A program made the translations under genes and the position numbers. Below the pieces are notes generated by a model that made no database searches, was not told the origin of the DNA, and saw only the letters and a list, made by a program, of their open reading frames with translations. 64,000 nucleotides of DNA from Candidatus Aenigmatarchaeota archaeon. GTDB lineage: Archaea > Aenigmatarchaeota > Aenigmatarchaeia > GW2011-AR5. This document shows, one piece after another, positions 7,532 through 15,287 of this stretch (within the stretch, counting starts at the first letter, position 1; every line of letters starts with the position of its first letter). The DNA lies in assembly GCA_016180945.1 (NCBI GenBank), contig JACPAG010000004.1, positions 1 through 64,000 of the forward strand. Reading direction: 5' to 3'.

Positions 7532-8908
7532 CTAATCAGTTCTTGTCATCTTCCTGAAATCCAGAACCTTATCTAACTGCTCTTTTGTCATCAGTTTCTT
7601 TTCCAGAACAATCTGCCTTATCGGTTTGGCGGTTGCGTAAGCTTCTTTCACTACCGCAGCCGCATTCTCGTATCCTATGTGAGGGGTAAGAGCTGTGATG
7701 ATAACCGGGTTCCTTTCGAGATATGCCAGCATCTTTTCTTCGTTTACAGTTATTCCGGAAAGGCATTTTTCCGTCAGTGTTTTAATTCCGTTTGACAAAA
7801 TTTCTACGGAGTTCAGCAAATTGTAAGCCACGACAGGCATCATGACGTTCAGCTCAAGTTGCCCTGCTTGGGCGGCTAACGTTATAGTCGTGTCGTTGCC
7901 GACAACCTGAAAACAAATCATGTCCATCATTTCGGCTATAACCGGATTCACTTTGCCGGGCATTATAGAGCTGCCAGGCTGGACAGCGGGCAGGGATATT
8001 TCTGCCAGGCCGGTAGCAGGGCCAGAACCCAGCAGGCGAAGGTCATTGGAAATTTTTATGAATGCAAGAGAAAGGTTCCTTAACGCAGCGCTTAATTGAG
8101 CTTCGTGAGAGAGGCTCTGCATAAACTCAAAAATGTTTCTGGAATTAACAAAGCGGATATTTATCAGGTTGCTTATTTCTTTTGCCGCTTGAGCAGCGTA
8201 CCGCTTGTCGGCATTAATGCCTGTGCCGACAGCCGTGCCTCCGATTCCTATTTCTTTCATAGATTCGTTTGCGCGTTTGATGGTTTCTATATGACCTTTA
8301 ACAGAATAGCCACTGAATTCCTGGCTTAACATTATAGGAACGGCATCCTGCAGGTGCGTGCGGCCTGATTTTACGATGTTGTTAAATTCTCTTATTTTCT
8401 TTTCCAGTGCTTTTTCGTATTCTTCTAAAATGGGCAAAAGATGATTTTCAATGACGTCAACCGCAGCTATATGTATGGCGACGTGGAACGTATCGTTAGT
8501 CGACTGCGCCATATTTACGTGGTCATTTGGGTGGACCAGTTTATAATCGCCTTTCTTGCCGCCAAGCAGCTCAATAGCCCGGTTGGCTATGACCTCGTTT
8601 AAATTCATGTTAGTTGAAGTGCCTGCACCGGCTTGATAAACGTCAACTACGAACTGGCTGGCGAGTAAGCCGGAGATTACATCGTCGCATGCTTTGATGA
8701 TTGCAGTCGCTTTTTCTTTATCCAGATTTTTCAGCAGCATGTTAGTATGCGCAGCAGCTTTTTTGATTATGGCATACGACCGAATAAAACGCTTTTGCAG
8801 CGTGAGGCCGCTTATCCTGAAATTGTCTACGGCTCTCGCTGTTTGCACGCCGTAATATGCGTCTTCCGGAACGCCCACTTCGCCGAGATAATCTTTTTCT
8901 TTTCTCAT
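7532..8908 (-). CDS. aspA: Aspartate ammonia-lyase
   Basis: 458 residues, usual length. The N-terminal YYGVQTARAVDNFRISG favours aspartase over fumarase. The superfamily signature GSSIMPGKVNPV (about 314-325) holds the catalytic Ser on the flexible loop, and SGRTHLQDA (about 183) is the conserved His region. It deaminates aspartate to fumarate and ammonia, a typical entry to amino-acid fermentation. A TATA-like element about 25 bases upstream of the ATG implies a leaderless transcript. Stands alone but close to an aldehyde dehydrogenase and an amino-acid dehydrogenase. Confidence 0.9.
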   Translation of the reverse strand: MRKEKDYLGEVGVPEDAYYGVQTARAVDNFRISGLTLQKRFIRSYAIIKKAAAHTNMLLKNLDKEKATAIIKACDDVISGLLASQFVVDVYQAGAGTSTNMNLNEVIANRAIELLGGKKGDYKLVHPNDHVNMAQSTNDTFHVAIHIAAVDVIENHLLPILEEYEKALEKKIREFNNIVKSGRTHLQDAVPIMLSQEFSGYSVKGHIETIKRANESMKEIGIGGTAVGTGINADKRYAAQAAKEISNLINIRFVNSRNIFEFMQSLSHEAQLSAALRNLSLAFIKISNDLRLLGSGPATGLAEISLPAVQPGSSIMPGKVNPVIAEMMDMICFQVVGNDTTITLAAQAGQLELNVMMPVVAYNLLNSVEILSNGIKTLTEKCLSGITVNEEKMLAYLERNPVIITALTPHIGYENAAAVVKEAYATAKPIRQIVLEKKLMTKEQLDKVLDFRKMTRTD

Positions 8909-9010
8909 CCAACCACACAGACCGATTTAAAAACCAGAAGTATTATATGCTTATTCTGTTCTGGTTTCACTATAAGAATACAGAATGCCTATCTGCCAAC
9001 CTTATTACCT

Positions 9011-9055
9011 TTATTTCTTAGGCTTCTTCTTAGAACAACCACAAACACCGCACAT
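9011..9055 (-). CDS. Tiny CxxCxC peptide (14 aa)
   Basis: The frame encodes MCGVCGCSKKKPKK. GGGGTGG lies five bases before the ATG, a strong Shine-Dalgarno match, and the peptide is nearly identical in plan to the one at 12642-12686 (MCNSCGCSSKKPKK). Two separate loci with the same C-x2-C-G-C-S...KKPKK pattern, each with its own ribosome site, argue that these are real. Three Cys plus a Lys tail suggest a metal-binding or thiol peptide. Function unknown. Confidence 0.7.
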   Translation of the reverse strand: MCGVCGCSKKKPKK

Positions 9056-9116
9056 TATTTCCACCCCACAACTGATTTTATATGTTTAAACAGTATCAAA
9101 TATTTAAGTTGATTCT

Positions 9117-9254
9117 ATGGCGAAGAAAGGAAAATACAAATGCCAAGTATGCGGGCTGACGTATAACGAAAAGGAATGGGCGGATAAATGCAAGGCATGG
9201 TGCTCCGAACACAAGAGCTGCAATCTGGAGATAATAAAGCACGCTGTAAAGTAA
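9117..9254 (+). CDS. Small zinc-ribbon protein (45 aa)
   Basis: MAKKGKYKCQVCGLTYNEKE begins the protein. Cysteine pairs CQVC (9-12) and later Cys25, Cys29 and Cys35 with His32 can form a zinc site. Similar stand-alone ribbons are abundant in DPANN genomes. A TATA-like tttatatg about 30 bases upstream implies a leaderless transcript. It is divergent from the tiny CxxCGC peptide gene, with a shared promoter region. Confidence 0.75.
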   Translation: MAKKGKYKCQVCGLTYNEKEWADKCKAWCSEHKSCNLEIIKHAVK

Positions 9255-9311
9255 CCAATTCTTCAAGTATAAATTTTATATAGCGACACCCACAACTATC
9301 TAATTGATACC

Positions 9312-10676
9312 ATGCCTGAATACTGCAAGCTTTACATAAACGGCTGGACTGACTCGACATCTGGAGAAACGTTCAAGAGCCTTAATCCGGCGACTGAAGA
9401 GGTTATAGTAATATTACAGAAGGGTAATGCGGAGGATGTAAACAAGGCAGTTGATGTAGCTGAAAAGACATTTGATTCATGGAGCGAAACACCCGCGCCT
9501 AAACGCGGTTCAGATGTGCAGGAAGCTATTGATATTTTCGAATACATGGCCGGTGAAGGGCGACGTCTTTTTGGCCATACTACGCCTTCTGAACTTAAAA
9601 ACAAATTCTGCATGACTGTGCGGAGACCTATCGGCGTGGTCGGGATTATAACGCCGTGGAATTTTCCAATTGCAATTCCTGCATGGAAACTGGCGCCTGC
9701 ATTGGTATGCGGCAACACGGTTATTTGGAAACCGTCTTCTGATACGCCGCTCTGCGCAGTAGAACTGGTAAAAATTTTAGAGAAGGCAGGCGTGCCGAAA
9801 GGTGTTGTCAGTCTTATAACAGGACCTGCTGAGCCGGCGGGTACGGAGATTGTTAAGCATAAGAAAATATTGGGCATCTCGTTTACTGGCAGCCGCGATA
9901 CAGGCCTTTGGATAACCCAGAACGCCGGTATAAAGAAAATAGGCTTGGAATTAGGCGGCAAGAACGGGGTCATAGTAATGCCAGACGCAGATATGAAATT
10001 AGCTTTGGATGGCATCATCTGGGGGGCTTTTGGAACTACAGGACAAAGATGCACTGCAGCTTCACGTGTAATTCTTCATGAAGAGGTAAAGAAACAACTG
10101 GAAGACGCTCTTCGAAAAAGGGCGACTGCATTGCGCTTAGGTTCCGGTCTTGACGCGAATACGGATGTCGGGCCGCTGATAAATAAAGCGGCTGTTGAGA
10201 AATCAGAGAGGTATACAAAGATCGGCCAAGAAGAGGGGGCGAAGCTGCTATGCGGCGGCGAACGGCTAAAGGGCAAAGGGTTCTTCTTTGAGCCGACTAT
10301 ATTCACTGATGTATCAATGGATATGAGAATAGCAAAGGAAGAGATTTTCGGTCCGGTTCTTTCTTTAATTTCTGTATCCAGCCTTGATGAGGCCATAGAA
10401 GCTATGAATTCCGTCGAATACGGATTGAGTTCGAGCATCTACACGAATGATATCAAGGCTGCATTCAAGGCCATAGAAAAGATACAGGCAGGGATAACAT
10501 ATGTCAATTCTTCCACTACTGGAGCTGAAACCCATCTGCCATTCGGCGGGGTGAAGCAAACAGGCAACGGCACGCGCGAAGCCGGCATTCTTGGCATTGA
10601 CGAGTTTTCAGAAGTTAAAACTGTGTACATAGACTATTCCGGAAAACTGCAGAGGGCGCAGATAGATACAGAATAA
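9312..10676 (+). CDS. Aldehyde dehydrogenase with internal deletion
   Basis: 454 residues of the NAD(P)-dependent ALDH family. Catalytic motifs are present: ITPWNFPIAIP, the Glu motif LELGGKN (about 217) and the nucleophile GQRCTAASRV (Cys about 251). Family members normally have some 35 more residues between ETPAPKRG and DVQEAIDIFEYMAGEGRR, covering a helix pair and a GK motif near the NAD-binding domain; here PAPKRG runs straight into SDVQEA. The frame is kept. The deletion could impair folding or be compensated. Closest by motif to succinate-semialdehyde or glyceraldehyde-type ALDHs. Confidence 0.88.
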   Translation: MPEYCKLYINGWTDSTSGETFKSLNPATEEVIVILQKGNAEDVNKAVDVAEKTFDSWSETPAPKRGSDVQEAIDIFEYMAGEGRRLFGHTTPSELKNKFCMTVRRPIGVVGIITPWNFPIAIPAWKLAPALVCGNTVIWKPSSDTPLCAVELVKILEKAGVPKGVVSLITGPAEPAGTEIVKHKKILGISFTGSRDTGLWITQNAGIKKIGLELGGKNGVIVMPDADMKLALDGIIWGAFGTTGQRCTAASRVILHEEVKKQLEDALRKRATALRLGSGLDANTDVGPLINKAAVEKSERYTKIGQEEGAKLLCGGERLKGKGFFFEPTIFTDVSMDMRIAKEEIFGPVLSLISVSSLDEAIEAMNSVEYGLSSSIYTNDIKAAFKAIEKIQAGITYVNSSTTGAETHLPFGGVKQTGNGTREAGILGIDEFSEVKTVYIDYSGKLQRAQIDTE

Positions 10677-10691
10677 AAAGTTTACGGCAAA

Positions 10692-11396
10692 TTACTCCCA
10701 TACTCCAAGGAATGCCAGCCAGCTTCTATATAGAGGGTCTATAGTACTTTCAAAATAGTTGTTGTTAATTTCGTTTCTGGTTCTTGATGGCCACCATTCT
10801 GTGACGCGTCCACGGCAGCCATCGTCTGTGAATTGAAATACTTTTGCTTTCACGGCCTGTTTCTCGTGTTTAGTAACGTCTATGCGAAGCTCTCATGTCT
10901 CTTTTTTTCGGACTATGTCTTCGCCACGCGTGAAAGACATGGCAAGCGAATAATCTCCCGGGTTAGAAGTTCCTTCTATGACATAGCTTCCCTCCCTAAT
11001 CTTTCTCCCCGAAGAGTCCGGTACATCACGAGCCCGTGGAAGTTCATTTAGTTCTCTAATGTCCTGCACTTCTAATGGATTAGGCATAAAATTGTAACCC
11101 TTTCCAAGATTTACCACATCTTGCGATATGGATGCTATTGCCAGAGCATCCATACTGCCTTGTCCAGCCCGCGGATATTCCGGCCTTGTCGTTTGGTATG
11201 TCGTGCCGGAATGCCTGCCCTGCTGTACTCTTAACACGTCAGCAGCAGATGGAAAGCCCACTTGTACTGTGTAGACTAGAGTTTTTGGAGGCGTGTATGA
11301 GATTCTGTTGTAGGCGTATGCCAGAAAACCAGCGGCGACTATAGCAACAGATAACATTACCATCTTTGCCTGGTCAGAAATCCTATATGCCCTCAT
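10692..11396 (-). pseudogene. Membrane-anchored protein interrupted by in-frame UGA
   Basis: The first frame gives 167 residues: one N-terminal membrane anchor (about 12-30) and an outward domain ending in RKKET, then TGA at 10893-10895. Translation of the same frame continues for 66 sense codons (ELRIDVTKHEKQAVKAKVFQ ...) to a TAA at 10692-10694 and ends in YRSWLAFLGVWE, which is clearly protein-like. UGA is the normal stop of many genes here, so this is best read as a nonsense mutation, or possibly readthrough. A seven-A run lies just before the stop. Family unknown. Confidence 0.7.
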
Positions 11397-11483
11397 AGAA
11401 ATAGAATTTCAAATAACTATATAAACCAGCCACAGCGTCACCTTTATTATCTTAGCCGCCAATTATTTTTGCCGGGTGATTTT

Positions 11484-12632
11484 ATGGAAGCAGAAAGATT
11501 TGCAGACGAATTCGGTCCTGAAATGATTGTGGAGGTTTACAATAACAAAGTAGGACTGAAGGGTGTGCTCGTTATTGATTCAACTGCCCTCGGACCGGGA
11601 AAAGGCGGCATAAGGATGACGCCTACTGTCGATGTCGAAGAGGTTTTCCGGTTAGCCAGGACGATGACGTGGAAAAACGCATTAGCCGAACTGCCGTTCG
11701 GCGGGGCTAAAGCCGGAATAATAGCTGACGTAAAAGGTATGACAAAAGAGAAAAAGAAAGCTGTGGTCCAAGCGTTTGCAAAGGCACTTAAGCCGCTTTC
11801 TCCTTCTAAATACATAGCCGGGCCTGATGTGAATACTACAGAACAGGACATGGCTTGGTACGCAGAGGCCAACGGCAACTGGCGAAGCTGTACGGGCAAG
11901 CCGTCTAATGTCTGCATGAAGCTGTTTGGAAGAAAAGGCGAAAAGTGCGGCATACCTCATGAGTATGGTTCGACAGGATTTGGCGTGGCCCAAGCGGTCG
12001 TTGTGGCCGCTGCATACAGCAAGATGGATATTCACGGAGCTACGGTTGCAATAGAGGGCTTTGGAAACGTCGGTACGTTTGCGGCAAAGCATCTCAGCGA
12101 ATTCGGCGCCAGGATAGTTGCGGTCAGCGATTCGAAAGGGGTAATCTATAATAAAGAAGGGCTGGACGTCGAAAAATTGCTAGCTGTAAAAGCGGATACG
12201 GGAAGCGTTATAAATTACAAGCCTGGAAAGATTTTGCCTAACAAAGAAATCTTTGAGCTTAATGTAAATATACTTATTCCTTCGGCTCTGCCCGACGTCA
12301 TAAACAAAGACAATGCAGACAGGGTTAAGGCGAGAATTTTAGTGGAGGCGGCAAATATACCTATGAAAGAAGACGTGGAAAGTATATTGCACAAAAAAGG
12401 CGTACTTGTTGTTCCCGATTTTGTTGCAAATGCCGGCGGTGTCATATCAAGCTATGCAGAATACCGCGGCCACAACCCCAAGAAAATGTTCGAGCTTGTC
12501 GAAAGAAAGATAAAGAAGAACGTTAATGCTGTGTTAAAAAGAGCGAGAAAAGAAGACATAAAACCCAGAGACGCGGCTATGGCAACGGCTGTTGAGAGGG
12601 TAAAAAAAGCAATGGGTAAAAAAGATAAATAA
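11484..12632 (+). CDS. Glu/Leu/Phe/Val dehydrogenase
   Basis: 382 residues from the ATG at 11484, with GGGTGAT just upstream; a TTG at 11469 is less likely. Motifs: LGPGKGGIRM (about 37-46), LPFGGAKAGI with the catalytic Lys (about 70), GPDVNTTEQDMAWYA with the catalytic Asp, and the NAD(P)-binding IEGFGNVGTFAAKHL (about 195). It oxidatively deaminates an amino acid, probably glutamate, to the keto acid and ammonia. Somewhat shorter than classic GdhA (about 415), a common size in this archaeal subgroup. The exact substrate is not determined by motif. Confidence 0.88.
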   Translation: MEAERFADEFGPEMIVEVYNNKVGLKGVLVIDSTALGPGKGGIRMTPTVDVEEVFRLARTMTWKNALAELPFGGAKAGIIADVKGMTKEKKKAVVQAFAKALKPLSPSKYIAGPDVNTTEQDMAWYAEANGNWRSCTGKPSNVCMKLFGRKGEKCGIPHEYGSTGFGVAQAVVVAAAYSKMDIHGATVAIEGFGNVGTFAAKHLSEFGARIVAVSDSKGVIYNKEGLDVEKLLAVKADTGSVINYKPGKILPNKEIFELNVNILIPSALPDVINKDNADRVKARILVEAANIPMKEDVESILHKKGVLVVPDFVANAGGVISSYAEYRGHNPKKMFELVERKIKKNVNAVLKRARKEDIKPRDAAMATAVERVKKAMGKKDK

Positions 12633-12641
12633 AAAATTCAA

Positions 12642-12686
12642 CTATTTTTTTGGTTTCTTTGAACTACAGCCGCATGAGTTGCACAT
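12642..12686 (-). CDS. Tiny CxxCxC peptide (14 aa), paralogue
   Basis: The frame encodes MCNSCGCSSKKPKK, with AGAGGTGA five bases before the ATG. It follows the 48-residue Cys-rich gene at 12699-12845 by 12 bases, so the two form a mini-operon. Paralogue of the peptide at 9011-9055. Three cysteines and a basic tail suggest metal or thiol binding. Function unknown. Confidence 0.72.
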   Translation of the reverse strand: MCNSCGCSSKKPKK

Positions 12687-12698
12687 TTAATTCACCTC

Positions 12699-12845
12699 TT
12701 ATACTTTCACGTAAACGACATCTTTGCATTTGCTGCATTTCATTTCCATATATCTTTTGAGCAGACATAAATTATCCAGAACAATTTCGTTGCTGTTCAG
12801 TATACTTGATATTTTCATTGTGCTATTGCAGCAAACAGGTAACAT
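12699..12845 (-). CDS. Small Cys-rich protein (48 aa)
   Basis: MLPVCCNSTMKISSILNSNE starts the protein, with Cys5-Cys6 and a CSKCKD pair (about 38-41) near the end, enough for one zinc-type site. An internal ATG at 12818 would give 39 residues without the CC pair. The longer start is preferred because a TATA-like agctttaaatactt sits about 27 bases upstream, giving a leaderless start. Followed in operon by the CxxCGC peptide. No family recognised. Confidence 0.6.
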   Translation of the reverse strand: MLPVCCNSTMKISSILNSNEIVLDNLCLLKRYMEMKCSKCKDVVYVKV

Positions 12846-12914
12846 GCAATCTGCTCAATTATTAACAGCAAGCTTTAAATACTTATATGAAAAATATATC
12901 ATATGACAGATATT

Positions 12915-13042
12915 TCATATCACATCTTCCTTATATACCACCGGCTAGAGTCGGGAGTTTGTTGGAAGATGGGATCCAGATGAGCATTATATTTTATCCA
13001 TGGTCTAAAGACCATGGATTTCAATGTTCATCCTAGATAACA
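12915..13042. repeat. Hairpin element, left copy of inverted pair flanking grx
   Basis: Arm X: 8-bp stem (12923-12930 with 12964-12971) enclosing a weakened inner stem (12941-12946 with 12949-12954). A linker GGGATCCAGA follows. Arm Y: stem 12980-12988 with 13023-13031 (one G-T) enclosing a perfect 11-bp hairpin (12996-13006 with 13009-13019). Read against the reverse complement of 13358-13480, the arms come in the same order, the ends (tcatat, tagataa) and the GGGATCC linker are conserved, and the stems differ with pairing kept. It ends just before the ribosome site of the 16-residue peptide. Confidence 0.88.
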
Positions 13043-13056
13043 ACGGGGTGAAATCA

Positions 13057-13107
13057 ATGAAAGAGAAAAAGAAGTTGAAGAATGAGAATAAAGATGCGTG
13101 TTGCTGA
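13057..13107 (+). CDS. Small peptide with C-terminal Cys pair (16 aa)
   Basis: The frame encodes MKEKKKLKNENKDACC and stops at TGA. GGGGTG lies six bases before the ATG. The glutaredoxin gene begins 11 bases after the stop, so the peptide is the first member of the glutaredoxin operon. The Lys-rich body and terminal CC recall the C-terminal CC of MerA and small metal-shuttle peptides; a thiol or metal role is inference. Too short for any family assignment. Confidence 0.55.
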   Translation: MKEKKKLKNENKDACC

Positions 13108-13118
13108 GAGGTGAGCGA

Positions 13119-13355
13119 GTGACTGTAAAAATATATACGACGACTACGTGCCCATACTGCAAGATGGCCAAGGAGTTTTTCAAAAAGAACAATGTAAAAT
13201 ATACGGAGATAAACGTTGAAACTGACCAGAAGGCGGCCGAGGAGATGATAGAAAAAAGCGGCCAGATGGGCGTGCCAGTGATAGACGTGAACGGAAAGAT
13301 TATTGTAGGCTTTGACAGACCTGCATTGGAAAGCGCGTTGAAAATTAAGGCTTGA
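13119..13355 (+). CDS. Glutaredoxin-like protein
   Basis: 78 residues from the GTG at 13119, preceded by GAGGTGA. Active site TTTTCPYCKMAKEFF (Cys pair about 10 and 13), the cis-Pro motif MGVPVID and the end VGFDRPALESAL match small archaeal glutaredoxin-like redoxins. Very close to the paralogue at 62607-62840. The gene with its leader peptide is bracketed by inverted copies of a hairpin element (12915-13042 and 13358-13480), like a cassette, and lies upstream of arsR-merA. Likely reduces disulfides or mixed thiol-metal adducts. Confidence 0.9.
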   Translation: MTVKIYTTTTCPYCKMAKEFFKKNNVKYTEINVETDQKAAEEMIEKSGQMGVPVIDVNGKIIVGFDRPALESALKIKA

Positions 13356-13357
13356 AT

Positions 13358-13480
13358 TTCATTATCTAAGAAGACATTGAAAACTCCTGCCTTTAGGCAG
13401 GAGATGAAATACAATGTCTTCTGGATCCCATCTTCTTCCAAACCACCGGTTTTAACCGGTGGTATACAAAGAAGATATGA
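13358..13480. repeat. Hairpin element, right copy of inverted pair flanking grx
   Basis: Arm Y: 11-bp stem (13369-13379 with 13412-13422) around a 9-bp hairpin (13384-13392 with 13395-13403). Linker GGATCCC (13423-13429). Arm X: 8-bp stem (13430-13437 with 13469-13476) around a perfect 10-bp hairpin (13442-13451 with 13454-13463). It is the inverted partner of 12915-13042; the shared inner motif accaccgg and the GGATCC linker identify it, while most stem bases are changed on both sides. It ends shortly before the ribosome site of the ArsR gene. Confidence 0.9.
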
Positions 13481-13499
13481 TTTTCCTTGGAGGATAACT

Positions 13500-13811
13500 A
13501 TGCAGAAAGAAATGGCCTATAAATTATTTTTCAAAGCCTTATGCAACAACACAAGATTGAGGATAATCAGGCTTTTGCAAAAAGAATCGTTAAACGTAAC
13601 GGAAATATCCAAACAACTCAGATTAGAGCAAAGCTCTGTTTCGCATGCACTGAAGTGCCTGACTGATTGCGGTTTTGTAGAAGTAAAACAAATAGGCAAA
13701 AAGAGGGTGTATTCGCTAAATAAGGACACGATTGCGCCGATGTTAAAATTAATAGACAGGCACAGCAAAAAGTACTACAGGCATCTCGTGAAATGTGGTG
13801 TGATTAAATGA
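13500..13811 (+). CDS. ArsR-family winged-helix regulator
   Basis: 103 residues from the ATG at 13500, with TTGGAGGATA upstream. The central helix-turn-helix region (VTEISKQLRLEQSSVSHALK, about 33-52) and wing GKKRVYSL are typical. Cysteines at about 15, 53, 57 and 99 could bind a soft metal. Its last four bases overlap the start of the mercuric-reductase-like gene, so it is probably the mercury- or arsenic-responsive repressor of that gene, as in archaeal mer loci where an ArsR protein replaces MerR. An operator is expected within 13476-13499 but no clear palindrome was seen there. Confidence 0.88.
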   Translation: MQKEMAYKLFFKALCNNTRLRIIRLLQKESLNVTEISKQLRLEQSSVSHALKCLTDCGFVEVKQIGKKRVYSLNKDTIAPMLKLIDRHSKKYYRHLVKCGVIK

Positions 13812-15223
13812 ATAAATACCAGCTTGTTATTTTAGGTCAAGGCTCTGCTGCGTTTGCAGCGGCAATAAAGGCGAACGACTTAGGCATCAAAACAGCCATG
13901 ATAGGCGGCAATGCAACCCCAGGGACTGTTATAGGCGGCACATGCGTGAATGTTGGCTGCCTGCCAAGCAAGAATCTCATAACAGTTGCAAATGCTTTCT
14001 ATTATGCTGTGAATAATTCTTTCGAAGGCATAAAGTACGACAAAGATAAGCTGAACTTCAAAGATGTCATAGAGCAGAAGGATAGGCTTGTTAGGAAATT
14101 TAGGAAAGAGAAGTATGCCGACCTTGTTAAAAGCCTTGAGAACGTCACATACATAGAAGGCAGGGGCAGGTTCGTTTCTAAAAATTCTGTTGAAGTTAAC
14201 GGCAAGAAAATAGAGGGTGACAAATTCATAGTTGCAGTTGGCGCGAGGTCGAATATTATTCCTGTGAATGGCTTGGAGAGGGTAGATTACTTGACAAATG
14301 AAGAAGCCTTGGACTTGAAGCAACTACCGGAATCGCTGTGCGTAGTCGGAGGCCGCGCGCTTGGCTTGGAATTTGCACAGATGTATTCGCACTTTGGAAC
14401 TAAAGTTACTGTGCTTCAAAGAAGCGAACGCATACTTCCAGAAGAAGAGCCTGAGATTTCTGATGCCTTGAAGCAATACTTGGGGAAAGAGAGGATTACG
14501 ATATACACCGGGACAACTATCAACAACGTTAGAAAATCTGGTAAAAATAAAATTATCAATTTCTCTGTTAAAGGCAAGGCAAAAGAGATAGAAGTTGATT
14601 ACATTCTTTTCGCAACTGGCAGAAGGCCGAATACTGGTGGGATGAATTTAGATAAAGCAGGAGTAGATTTAGATGAAAAAGGTTTTGTCAAAGTAAACAA
14701 TGAAATGCAGAGCTCTGTCCCTCACATTTGGGCAGCTGGCGATATTATTGGCGAGCCGATGCTCGAAACCATTGCCGCAAAGGAAGGCGCAGTCGCAGTT
14801 GAAAATGCATTTACAAAACAAAAGAAGAAAATAAATTTCAATGAAGTGCCGCGGGCTGTATTTACGTATCCGGAAGTTGCAAGCGTAGGTCTTACGGATG
14901 CGCAGGCAATAAGCAAAGGGATAAGGTGCAGGTGCGGAGTAATTCCATTTTCTTTCGTGCCGAAAGCCCACATTATAGGCGACACAAGAGGAATAATCAA
15001 GATTGTCACTGACAGCAAGACAAAGAGAATAGTCGGCGTGCACATACTTGCGCCGCACGCCGCTGATCTGATCCATGAGGGCACGCTTGCTGTGAAATTC
15101 AAACTGACTGTTGATGATATTATAGACACAGTGCATGTTTTCCCTACGCTTTCGGAATCAATAAAATTAGCTGCACAATCGTTCTATAAGGATGTAAGCA
15201 AATTAAGCTGTTGCATAGAGTAA
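13808..15223 (+). CDS. merA: Mercuric reductase-like flavoprotein
   Basis: 471 residues of the pyridine nucleotide-disulfide oxidoreductase family. The FAD-binding N-terminus VILGQGSAAFAAAIKA, redox pair GTCVNVGC (Cys46, Cys51), NAD motif VVGGRALGLEFAQ and C-terminal LSCCIE (vicinal Cys468-469) are the hallmarks of MerA, which reduces Hg(II) to Hg(0). The C-terminal Cys pair distinguishes it from dihydrolipoamide dehydrogenase. It lacks the N-terminal NmerA metal-binding domain, as many archaeal forms do. Translationally coupled to the ArsR regulator (ATGA overlap). Confidence 0.9.
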   Translation: MNKYQLVILGQGSAAFAAAIKANDLGIKTAMIGGNATPGTVIGGTCVNVGCLPSKNLITVANAFYYAVNNSFEGIKYDKDKLNFKDVIEQKDRLVRKFRKEKYADLVKSLENVTYIEGRGRFVSKNSVEVNGKKIEGDKFIVAVGARSNIIPVNGLERVDYLTNEEALDLKQLPESLCVVGGRALGLEFAQMYSHFGTKVTVLQRSERILPEEEPEISDALKQYLGKERITIYTGTTINNVRKSGKNKIINFSVKGKAKEIEVDYILFATGRRPNTGGMNLDKAGVDLDEKGFVKVNNEMQSSVPHIWAAGDIIGEPMLETIAAKEGAVAVENAFTKQKKKINFNEVPRAVFTYPEVASVGLTDAQAISKGIRCRCGVIPFSFVPKAHIIGDTRGIIKIVTDSKTKRIVGVHILAPHAADLIHEGTLAVKFKLTVDDIIDTVHVFPTLSESIKLAAQSFYKDVSKLSCCIE

Positions 15224-15287
15224 TTCGTACACTATCCACTTTATTACACTAAATCAACTTTATATCCCACCTTTTTTATTAATTCTT

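Noticed and set aside
10893..10895. UGA recoded throughout this genome
   Set aside because: Many intact genes here end with TGA (for example carbamate kinase, the OTC-like enzyme, M42 peptidase), so a genome-wide reassignment does not fit.
12724..12906. Plus-strand 60-codon frame over the small Cys-rich gene
   Set aside because: The minus strand has two consecutive small genes with promoter and ribosome site; this frame shows no protein features.
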